NCBI GenBank assembly: GCA_029287305.1
Contig: JARFRJ010000124.1
Location: 1 to 5,169 of the forward strand
DNA: 5,169 bases
Direction of reading: 5' to 3'
Origin: Hyphomonas sp.
Lineage (GTDB): Bacteria; Pseudomonadota; Alphaproteobacteria; Caulobacterales; Hyphomonadaceae
Shown here: positions 1-5,169 of the stretch, one piece after another
Position numbering within the stretch: the first letter of the stretch is position 1
Layout: the number at the start of each line of letters is the position of its first letter
Translations under genes and position numbers: made by a program
Notes under the pieces: generated by a model
Told to the model about the DNA's origin: nothing
Database searches by the model: none
What the model saw: the letters and a program-made list of their open reading frames with translations, nothing else

Positions 1-32
1 AGCCACGCTGTGGCCCGGCAAGCCTGATCGTT

Positions 33-61
33 GCGCTGCCCTCCTAATAGATGGGCAGCGC
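33..61 (-). terminator. Strong GC-rich hairpin downstream of the receptor gene, candidate terminator
   Basis: GCGCTGCCC (33-41) and GGGCAGCGC (53-61) are perfect 9-base inverted arms around an 11-base loop. The hairpin lies 17 bases past the receptor stop codon, where a terminator is expected. On the minus strand no T-run follows (AACG), so it is not a classical intrinsic terminator for the receptor. On the plus strand CTTTAAA follows, so it may serve an unseen rightward gene or act in both directions. Bases 1-78 otherwise hold only a second small stem, GCCAC/GTGGC at 2-14, and I see no gene or tRNA there. Confidence 0.45.
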
Positions 62-78
62 TTTAAACCGACAAGGGC

Positions 79-2391
79 TTAATATGTATATTTCAGCTCT
101 ACCCCCCAAGTGCGGGGTTGATTGAAGATGCCGGCAAAATTATTGAAATCAATCGCGCTGGTGACGCCGTTGACATCTGTCAGATTGCGGCCAAAGGCAG
201 ACATCTCATATTTGCCCTGACGATACCCGACTTTCAGCCCACCCTCGATAAAGGCGGGGCTCTCAAATTCCACCGAGTCATACAGGAAGATATTCGCTTC
301 GGAACGGAAAGACCAATCGGTGATTGCATAGAGCTGGCCATCCATAAAGTCCCGCTCATAGGTGAGAACTGTATTGGCGATAAATTCCGGCGCATTCGGG
401 AAAGGGTTGCCATCAATCAGCGCGCCGCCTGTGACCGGATCAATCGCATCGCGCACCGTACACGGAGACCCGCAAATCCCGGCGGTCAAACCCTCATCGC
501 GAATTTCTGTGGCATTCCAGGAAAAACCAGAGGTCAGCGTCAGCGTTTCGGTCAGGATCACATCCAGCTCGGCTTCAATCCCATAGCCAACGCCTTTATC
601 AGCGTTCAGCAATTGGTTGAAATTCCCGGCCCCGCCAATTGCAGTTAATTGCTGGTCATCAATTTGATAATAAAAGCCGGAAATATTATACACCATGCGG
701 CCTTCCAGAAGGACAGATTTCAGACCCGCTTCATAGGAGGTGAGGGTTTCAGACGTCGCGGTTGTGATTGCATCGCCAAACAGGACCCGGCCCTGAATGC
801 TTGGTGCCCGGAAGCCACGCGCAACGCGGGCATAGAGATTGATATCTTCCTGCACGGCATAGGTTGCACTGACATCCCAGCTGAAATCATCATCTTCAAC
901 AGAGACGGTTGTAAAAGGCAGAGGCGGTGCCCCAAAAGGCGAAACGGGGCGTTCAGCCTCAAAATCGCGCGAATCATCTGTCCAGCGGATACCAGCAGCT
1001 AGGGTCAAATCTTCGGTCACTTCATAATTTCCAGAGGCGAATACAGCCAGCGAGGTGGTGTCCTGATATTGATTGGCAAAGCCATTGGGCGCTCCGCCTC
1101 CCAGCGTATCATAATTAAACGAGCCTATGCGGACCTGCTCATCAAAGGTGTAAAATCCGAGCGTCCAGTCAAATCTCTCATCACCCATATTGGCGAGGCG
1201 CACTTCATGGGTGAATTGGGTGAGATCTTCAATGGAATCGGCGGTCTCTGCCGGGAAAAGCGGCCCAAATCCATCCGGAAAAGCTGGCGATGTATAAAGA
1301 GTGCCGCCGCTGCGCGCCAGAGGGCCAGTATTGTCTGCGCCGAGGAAAATTGCGCCATAGCCGCCATCCACATCGCCGCGCGAGAATGCACCCACACTTT
1401 CAAAACCGTAGACATAGGTCAGGCGAGCAAAATCGCCAAAATCATATTCCATTTTAGAGGCCACACCGAAAGTCTCAGTGTTGAGAGTACTGTCGGCTCC
1501 GGCGTCGGCAAAGCTCACCGTGCGGTCAAACCCGTCCACCGCGCCGCCTTCGCCGACACTCAAAGCATTGGCCTGAAAGCTGACCTGGCCGCCTTGCAAA
1601 TTGCGTCCATGTATATTGAGCAGCCAAGAAAAGGAGTCGATGGGCTCGACCAAGACCTGAAAGCGATAGGCCAAATCGTCATAACCGCCAACATCACCCG
1701 CCTCGCCAAGCACTTGGTTCTCAATATAATTGTCCCGGCGCTGAAACTGGCCTGAGGCACGAAAAGAGATAAAGTCCGTCACGGGCATGCCAACCGCGCC
1801 TTCAATCTGCACCGTATTGAAACTGCCATAGGAGAGGCGCGCATAGGCATCCGGCTCCTGGCTCGGCTTGACGCTGTCAAACTTAATGATACCAGCCGGC
1901 GTGTTGCGACCAAACAGGGTGCCTTGCGGGCCGCGCAAAACTTCCACACCTTCGACATCAAATACAGGAAACCCTTTTAGGACCGGGTTTTCATAAACCA
2001 CTCCATCATAGACAAAAGAGACGGGCTGGGAGGCATTAAAATCGAAATCTGTATTGCCAAGACCGCGAATATAGGCCCGCGGGAAAATTCGCCCAAAAGA
2101 GCTTTCAATGATCACACTGGGAACGCGAGCGGAGAGAAACTGGATATCATCCCCGGCCCCGCCGAACACATCCAAGTCTTCTTCTGAGATAGAGGTGACT
2201 GAAAGCGCCACATCCTGCACATTTTCTTCCCGTTTGGTCGCTGTTGTGATGATTGGATCAAAGGTCAATGTGGCCTCTTCTCCTGCCGCTTCTGCCGTTT
2301 CTGTCTGCGCGGAGGCTCCAAGCGGGATTAGGCAGGAAAGGAGCGCGGCGGCGCTAACGTGTTTCATGAGACGTAAGTGAAGATAAGACAT
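79..2391 (-). CDS. TonB-dependent outer-membrane receptor, substrate unknown
   Basis: A 770-residue TonB-dependent receptor: an outer-membrane beta-barrel that imports a ligand using energy passed from the TonB-ExbB-ExbD complex. Residues 1-28 form a signal peptide with a hydrophobic core and an ASA|Q cleavage site. A TonB-box-like stretch, TFDPIITTATKRE, lies at about 43-55. The plug runs from about 56 to 172 and carries the hallmark motifs FVYDGV (126-131) and VEVLRGPQGTLFGRN (149-163). The rest is the barrel, with the family motifs PNAPEF (about 666-671) and GRNLTD (734-739) and an aromatic C-terminus (KYTY). A CGSPC pair (640-644) probably sits in an extracellular loop. Length is normal for the family. 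The start at 2391 is preferred over an internal Met at residue 9 because AAGGA lies 8 bases upstream. It is not a BtuB-length vitamin B12 receptor (about 600 residues), and no sigma-regulator-type N-terminal signalling domain is present. Siderophore, plant polymer or sugar uptake are all possible. Confidence 0.95.
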   Translation of the reverse strand: MSYLHLRLMKHVSAAALLSCLIPLGASAQTETAEAAGEEATLTFDPIITTATKREENVQDVALSVTSISEEDLDVFGGAGDDIQFLSARVPSVIIESSFGRIFPRAYIRGLGNTDFDFNASQPVSFVYDGVVYENPVLKGFPVFDVEGVEVLRGPQGTLFGRNTPAGIIKFDSVKPSQEPDAYARLSYGSFNTVQIEGAVGMPVTDFISFRASGQFQRRDNYIENQVLGEAGDVGGYDDLAYRFQVLVEPIDSFSWLLNIHGRNLQGGQVSFQANALSVGEGGAVDGFDRTVSFADAGADSTLNTETFGVASKMEYDFGDFARLTYVYGFESVGAFSRGDVDGGYGAIFLGADNTGPLARSGGTLYTSPAFPDGFGPLFPAETADSIEDLTQFTHEVRLANMGDERFDWTLGFYTFDEQVRIGSFNYDTLGGGAPNGFANQYQDTTSLAVFASGNYEVTEDLTLAAGIRWTDDSRDFEAERPVSPFGAPPLPFTTVSVEDDDFSWDVSATYAVQEDINLYARVARGFRAPSIQGRVLFGDAITTATSETLTSYEAGLKSVLLEGRMVYNISGFYYQIDDQQLTAIGGAGNFNQLLNADKGVGYGIEAELDVILTETLTLTSGFSWNATEIRDEGLTAGICGSPCTVRDAIDPVTGGALIDGNPFPNAPEFIANTVLTYERDFMDGQLYAITDWSFRSEANIFLYDSVEFESPAFIEGGLKVGYRQGKYEMSAFGRNLTDVNGVTSAIDFNNFAGIFNQPRTWGVELKYTY

Positions 2392-2399
2392 GATACAGA

Positions 2400-2404
2400 T
2401 CCTT
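2400..2404 (-). promoter_or_regulatory. Shine-Dalgarno site of the receptor gene, decides the start
   Basis: On the minus strand AAGGA ends 8 bases before the ATG at 2391. The alternative ATG at 2367, residue 9, has no purine-rich stretch upstream (TATCTTCACTTACGTCTC). This favours the longer form, which adds MSYLHLRL ahead of the signal-peptide core. Confidence 0.65.
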
Positions 2405-2411
2405 GATTAAA

Positions 2412-2439
2412 AGTATATTTTTGAAAGTGATAGGGTAAA
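2412..2439 (-). promoter_or_regulatory. Candidate sigma-70-type promoter of the TonB-dependent receptor
   Basis: Read on the minus strand, TTTACC (2439-2434, 4 of 6 to TTGACA) and TATACT (2417-2412, 5 of 6 to TATAAT) are separated by 16 bases. Transcription would begin near 2405, leaving a leader of only about 15 bases containing the Shine-Dalgarno site. That leaves no room for a riboswitch if this promoter is the one used. The -35 box lies within one copy of the GATAGG repeat, as expected for a regulated promoter. This is a consensus match only. Confidence 0.45.
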
Positions 2440-2492
2440 TGAGACGGGTCGGTTTGGCTAGATAGGTGTAAAGATTTAATACGTTACCTATA
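2429..2492. repeat. Repeated GATAGG(T)GTAAA motif upstream of the receptor, possible operator sites
   Basis: GATAGGGTAAA (2429-2439) recurs as GATAGGTGTAAA (2461-2472), 32 bases apart, about three helical turns. A third, inverted copy is GTTACCTATA (2483-2492), whose complement reads TATAGGTAAC. Copies two and three give the exact inverted pair ATAGGT (2462-2467) and ACCTAT (2486-2491). An 8-base direct repeat AAGTGATA (2425-2432 and 2494-2501) overlaps the same block. The first copy covers the predicted -35 box. I do not recognise the motif as Fur or another named box. Confidence 0.35.
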
Positions 2493-2541
2493 GAAGTGAT
2501 ACTTGAAAACCACAAAATGAGCCCGAATACCATATCATTGG

Positions 2542-2570
2542 GTGACAGGGTGGCTCTAACGCCGCATAAG
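2542..2570 (+). promoter_or_regulatory. Candidate promoter for the rightward gene cluster
   Basis: GTGACA (2542-2547, 5 of 6 to TTGACA) and CATAAG (2565-2570, 4 of 6 to TATAAT) are 17 bases apart. Transcription would begin near 2577 and give a leader of about 25 bases before the ATG at 2602. A competing -10-like TATCAT lies at 2533-2538 without a convincing -35 box. With the receptor promoter, this makes the 210-base gap a divergent control region. Confidence 0.35.
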
Positions 2571-2601
2571 CCTAAATTAAAGGGTGAAATGGGGAAATAT
2601 T

Positions 2602-2811
2602 ATGCAAACGTTTCTATATATCCTTCTCTATGGCGCCTTTGGAGCTCTCCTTTTGGTGCTGGGTTATGGTCTTTTTAATATGACGCGTCGGGATGCCCGT
2701 CAGGCGTCGCGTTCCAATCAGTTGATGCGCTGGCGCATCGGTATACAGGCTTTGTGCATCCTGTTGCTGGTTATCATTGGCCTCTATACAGGTGTGATGA
2801 AACTCGGTTAA
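2602..2811 (+). CDS. Small twin-transmembrane protein, HIG1-like
   Basis: A 69-residue membrane protein with two hydrophobic helices, at about 3-25 and 46-65, joined by a strongly basic loop (R29, R30, R33, R37, R43, R45). The segment SNQLMRWRIGIQALCILLL (38-56) matches the conserved N-x-LMRWR-x-x-x-Q stretch of the bacterial HIG1-domain or 'twin transmembrane' proteins. In alphaproteobacteria such genes often precede a cobalamin adenosyltransferase and etfB, as here. In eukaryotes HIG1 proteins associate with respiratory complexes; a similar role here is inference. The ATG at 2602 is preferred because GGGGA (2591-2595) lies 6 bases before it and the length then fits the family. An in-frame GTG at 2584 would add six residues (MKWGNI). 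The next gene starts 45 bases downstream, so co-transcription is likely. Confidence 0.82.
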   Translation: MQTFLYILLYGAFGALLLVLGYGLFNMTRRDARQASRSNQLMRWRIGIQALCILLLVIIGLYTGVMKLG

Positions 2812-2856
2812 TGAAACCTGCGCGCAGCATATGCAGTATATTAAGGGCAGTTCCGA

Positions 2857-3429
2857 ATGGTCAAACTAGACAAGATTTATACCAAAAGCGGAGATCAGGG
2901 GAAGACCCGTTTGGCGACCGGTGAGCCTGTCGCCAAATATCATCCACGTGTCACCGCCTATGGGACGGTCGATGAAGTGAATGCGGCTCTCGGTTTGGCC
3001 GCCCTTTATGCTGAGGCTGAGATGCTGGGGGATATTCGCCGCATCCAGAATGATCTGTTTGACCTTGGCGCAGACCTAGCCACACCGGACCAAGGCAAAG
3101 AGCTTGAGTTTACGCCGCTGCGTATTGTTGAAGCGCAAACCGAACGCCTGGAGAGCGAAATTGATGTGATGATTGGCGCGCTTACTCCATTGGACAGTTT
3201 TATCCTGCCGGGTGGATCGCCCCTAGCGGCGCATTTGCATCTGGCACGCACGTTTTGCCGCCGGGCGGAACGCGATATGGATGCTTTAGCGGACATAGAG
3301 GACGAGACGGTCAGTCCGGCTGCGCTTGCCTATATCAATCGTCTGTCTGATTGGCTCTTTGTTGCCGGCAGGATCGCCAATAATGTCGGCAAGGATGATA
3401 TAAAATGGGTGCCCGGTGCCAATCGATAA
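2857..3429 (+). CDS. pduO: ATP:cob(I)alamin adenosyltransferase, PduO type
   Basis: A 190-residue cytosolic enzyme that transfers the 5'-deoxyadenosyl group of ATP to cob(I)alamin, making adenosylcobalamin and releasing triphosphate. It belongs to the PduO/human MMAB family, not the CobA/BtuR type. Diagnostic motifs are the ATP-binding IYTKSGDQGKT (7-17), AYGTVDEVNAALG (34-46), QNDLFDLGADLATP (64-77), FILPGGSP (115-122), the catalytic-site RTFCRRAER (131-139), equivalent to the RxxxRRAER of MMAB, and NRLSDWLFVAGR (161-172). All key residues look intact and the length is normal for a stand-alone domain. The start has AAGGG (2843-2847) 9 bases upstream. The 3' end overlaps the transporter gene by 14 bases. 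The likely user of the cofactor is methylmalonyl-CoA mutase or ribonucleotide reductase, neither in the window. The symbol denotes the family; no propanediol operon is present. Confidence 0.95.
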   Translation: MVKLDKIYTKSGDQGKTRLATGEPVAKYHPRVTAYGTVDEVNAALGLAALYAEAEMLGDIRRIQNDLFDLGADLATPDQGKELEFTPLRIVEAQTERLESEIDVMIGALTPLDSFILPGGSPLAAHLHLARTFCRRAERDMDALADIEDETVSPAALAYINRLSDWLFVAGRIANNVGKDDIKWVPGANR

Positions 3430-4735
3430 ATCGAACAGCGCATCAATACAGACAAGTGCTGCCCAGACGCCTGCCCCATCACCTGTCCAACCCCCTGCAG
3501 AGAAGATAACTCCAGCAGAAGAGGCCTCAACGCAAACACTAAAAACGTTAGGCGAGCGGCACTGGTATCTGCTCGCCGCCGCGATCGCGATCGTCACAGC
3601 GAATGCCTACTATATCCATCCGATTATTGCCTATGTCGCGGATGATTTTGGTGTCAGTGATGCGATGATCGGCATGGTGCCGGCGTTTAACCAAATCGCG
3701 CTTGCGCTTGGGATTGTCCTGCTTTTGCCTTTGGGCGACCGTTTGAGCAATCGGCGTCTGGCGGTCGCCTTCACGCTTGGCCAATTTGTCTGCATTGTAA
3801 TGATGGCGCTGGGCCAGCCCTTCTGGCTGTTTACTACTGCGTCAACACTGCTCGGGTTTTTTACCATTGTGCCCTATCTCCTGCCCACTTATCTGTCCAA
3901 ACGGGTGGACCCGGCCAAGCTTGGAAAAGCCACAGCCATCCTCACCGCCGGTGTAATTTTCGGCATTTTACTGGCCCGCGCCGGGGCTGGGATTATTGGC
4001 GAGCTGTATGGCTGGCGTGTGATCTATTATATCGCGGCAAGCTTAATGCTGCTCGCCTCCATTTGCTTGCCACGGCTGATGGAAGATGACGCCCCACAAG
4101 ACGAGGCCCCGCAGGATGAAGGGAGCAAAACCTATCTCAGCTTATTGGCGTCACTGGCCGCGATCGTGCGCAATTATCCTTCTATCTTGCTGGCAGGTCT
4201 GATTCAGGCGTTGAATTTCGGTATTTTTCTCGACATTTGGCTCGGGCTTGGCCTGTATCTTGTCGATGACAAAATGGGTTACGGTGCCGATACGGTCGGA
4301 GTTTTGACCCTTATAACCATGATCAGCCTGTTCAGCACGCCGCGTCTTGGCGCTTTGGCAGACCGGATCGGCCCTTATCGGGCGCGGACCTATTTTGCGA
4401 TAGTGCAACTGGCCGGCGTTGCCCTGTTTCTCGCCTTTGGACATAGCCTGTGGCTCCTGATCATTCCTATCCTGCTCACCGCGCTTGTCGGGCCGAGCAT
4501 CGATGTGACCAGCCGGATGAGCTTTTTGACCCAGCCTGCGGGCATCCGCACCCGCTTGATGAGTGTCTATATTGCCTGCATGTTTATCGGTGGCGGGCTG
4601 ATCAGCTGGGCGGCGACTTTTGCCTATGACCTTTACGGCTGGACCGGCAATGCAGGATTGGGGCTCATCCTGTCGATTATTGTCCTCAGCCTGTCGGTTT
4701 ACAGTCAAAAAATGCAGACCCGTTCTGGCCAATAA
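3416..4735 (+). CDS. Major facilitator superfamily transporter, 12 helices, substrate unknown
   Basis: A 439-residue inner-membrane MFS permease. A 48-residue N-terminal tail rich in Ala, Pro, Gln and Thr precedes helix 1 (about 49-70). Motif A between helices 2 and 3 is PLGDRLSNRR (105-114), with a degenerate second copy, LGALADRIGP (311-320), between helices 8 and 9. ARAGAGIIGELYGWR (187-201) spans the end of helix 5 to the start of helix 6, as in DHA1/YnfM-like drug and sugar efflux permeases. The central loop (about 220-245) is acidic and holds the repeat APQDE-APQDE (226-235). The GTG at 3416 is the only reasonable start: the frame has a TAA at 3401-3403, no other start lies between, and the first in-frame ATG would fall inside helix 2. 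AAGGATGA (3391-3398) is a distant Shine-Dalgarno candidate, so translation is probably coupled to the upstream gene. Efflux is likelier than uptake, but this is inference. Confidence 0.92.
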   Translation: MPIDKSNSASIQTSAAQTPAPSPVQPPAEKITPAEEASTQTLKTLGERHWYLLAAAIAIVTANAYYIHPIIAYVADDFGVSDAMIGMVPAFNQIALALGIVLLLPLGDRLSNRRLAVAFTLGQFVCIVMMALGQPFWLFTTASTLLGFFTIVPYLLPTYLSKRVDPAKLGKATAILTAGVIFGILLARAGAGIIGELYGWRVIYYIAASLMLLASICLPRLMEDDAPQDEAPQDEGSKTYLSLLASLAAIVRNYPSILLAGLIQALNFGIFLDIWLGLGLYLVDDKMGYGADTVGVLTLITMISLFSTPRLGALADRIGPYRARTYFAIVQLAGVALFLAFGHSLWLLIIPILLTALVGPSIDVTSRMSFLTQPAGIRTRLMSVYIACMFIGGGLISWAATFAYDLYGWTGNAGLGLILSIIVLSLSVYSQKMQTRSGQ

Positions 4736-4791
4736 TCGCAAAAGAGAGGGAGAAATTTTCCCATGCGGCAAACTATATCTTGATATGCCTA

Positions 4792-4820
4792 TTGACCGAC
4801 GCTAGGTCAGGACGAATATT
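4792..4820 (+). promoter_or_regulatory. Candidate promoter of etfB
   Basis: TTGACC (4792-4797, 5 of 6 to consensus) and AATATT (4815-4820, 4 of 6) are exactly 17 bases apart. Transcription would begin near 4827, leaving a leader of about 54 bases. The 145-base gap after the transporter stop fits a separate promoter for etfB. A short GCGC stem (4845-4848 with 4856-4859) precedes the ribosome binding site. This is a consensus match only. Confidence 0.45.
4793..4809. promoter_or_regulatory. Inverted repeat TGACC-N7-GGTCA over the etfB promoter, possible operator
   Basis: TGACC (4793-4797) and GGTCA (4805-4809) are perfect 5-base inverted arms spaced by GACGCTA. The left arm lies in the predicted -35 box and the right arm in the spacer, so a bound dimeric repressor would block polymerase. 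A GntR- or TetR-type regulator of fatty-acid or branched-chain catabolism would make sense, but none is encoded here. It could also be chance or a weak RNA hairpin; no T-run follows. Confidence 0.35.
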
Positions 4821-4880
4821 CATTTTGAAAGAAATAGACCAAATGCGCTGAGCAGGCGCTTATGACCCCGGAGTAGTCTC

Positions 4881-5169
4881 ATGAAAATTCTTGTCCCCGT
4901 CAAACGGGTGATCGATTATAATGTAAAGGCGCGTGTCAAATCTGATCAAAGCGGCGTCGACTTGGCCAATGTCAAAATGTCGATGAACCCCTTTGATGAA
5001 ATTTCTGTCGAAGAAGCCGTGCGCCTGAAAGAGGCCGGAACCGCCAGTGAGGTTATCGCAATCTCCATTGGTCCGAAACAATGCACAGAAACCTTGCGTA
5101 CAGCGCTCGCCATGGGGGCAGATCGCGGTATTCTGGTGCAGACAGACGAAACGGTTGAACCGCTTGCTG
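4881..5169 (+). CDS. etfB: Electron transfer flavoprotein subunit beta, 5' part only
   Basis: The first 96 codons of etfB; the window ends one base into codon 97, against about 249 residues in the full family. EtfB pairs with EtfA to carry electrons from acyl-CoA and other dehydrogenases to ETF-ubiquinone oxidoreductase; the beta subunit binds AMP and helps hold FAD. The N-terminus [19 protein letters not shown] is classic. [13 protein letters not shown] (28-40), [10 protein letters not shown] (44-53) and the segment from SIGPKQ to MGADRGILV (about 62-87) match alphaproteobacterial EtfB nearly residue for residue. The ATG at 4881 has GGAG (4870-4873) 7 bases upstream. An etfA gene is expected immediately downstream. 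No frameshift is visible in the part present. Confidence 0.95.
   Translation, partial: MKILVPVKRVIDYNVKARVKSDQSGVDLANVKMSMNPFDEISVEEAVRLKEAGTASEVIAISIGPKQCTETLRTALAMGADRGILVQTDETVEPLA

Noticed and set aside
1..78. tRNA or other structured RNA gene at the left edge
   Set aside because: There are two hairpins, but no T-arm, anticodon arm or acceptor pairing could be assembled on either strand.
118..648. A 176-residue open frame on the plus strand opposite the receptor
   Set aside because: It lies fully within the receptor gene on the other strand, resembles no family I know, and has biased composition typical of an antisense shadow. The same applies to the frames at 649-1002 and 1069-1755.
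2392..2601. Cobalamin riboswitch in the divergent intergenic region
   Set aside because: I could not find the conserved B12-box type core (GCCACTG) on either strand, and the gap and predicted leaders are short for a roughly 200-base riboswitch.
2496..2678. A 60-residue frame overlapping the start of the twin-membrane protein gene
   Set aside because: It runs in another frame through the well-supported small gene and has no family resemblance.
4748..4762. GGGAGA-AAT-TTTCCC hairpin 12 bases after the transporter stop as an intrinsic terminator
   Set aside because: The stem is short with a G-T pair, the loop has three bases, and no T-run follows (CATGCGG). It may slow transcription but does not qualify as a terminator.
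4151..4771. A 206-residue open frame on the minus strand opposite the transporter
   Set aside because: It is antisense to a clear 12-helix permease, very rich in Arg, Gln and Asp, and has no recognisable domain.
79..5169. Defence island, mobile element, prophage or CRISPR array
   Set aside because: All space is taken by recognisable transport and metabolic genes, and no transposase, integrase, terminal inverted repeat or spaced repeat array was seen.

Overview
The window looks like a chromosomal segment of an alphaproteobacterium of moderate G+C. Three things suggest this: a large TonB-dependent receptor of the 'TATKREE(N)xQDV' type common in sphingomonads, caulobacters and hyphomonads; a very typical alphaproteobacterial EtfB N-terminus; and the gene order small twin-membrane-helix protein, PduO-type cobalamin adenosyltransferase, then etfB, which I recall as common in that class. 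The genus cannot be told from the sequence.

Layout: Bases 1-78 are non-coding and hold a strong hairpin (33-61) just past the end of the receptor gene. Bases 79-2391 on the minus strand encode a 770-residue outer-membrane TonB-dependent receptor with signal peptide, plug and beta-barrel. Bases 2392-2601 are an AT-rich divergent intergenic region with a probable receptor promoter, a repeated GATAGG(T)GTAAA motif and a weaker rightward promoter. On the plus strand follow a 69-residue HIG1-like twin-transmembrane protein (2602-2811), a complete PduO-type ATP:cob(I)alamin adenosyltransferase (2857-3429), a 12-helix major facilitator transporter that starts inside the adenosyltransferase gene (3416-4735), a 145-base regulatory gap, and the first 96 codons of etfB (from 4881), cut by the window edge.

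How they fit together: the three complete rightward genes are closely packed (45-base gap, then 14-base overlap) and probably form one transcript. The adenosyltransferase makes adenosylcobalamin, for example for methylmalonyl-CoA mutase. EtfB, with an EtfA expected just outside the window, carries electrons from acyl-CoA dehydrogenases to the quinone pool. The small membrane protein may act near the respiratory chain, but this is inference. The substrates of the receptor and of the MFS transporter cannot be read from sequence. The transporter appears as an extra gene between two partners that are usually adjacent.

I saw no RNA gene, insertion sequence, CRISPR array, phage gene or defence system. 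Most of the window is ordinary core or near-core content. The points worth checking are the regulatory repeats and the transporter's position.
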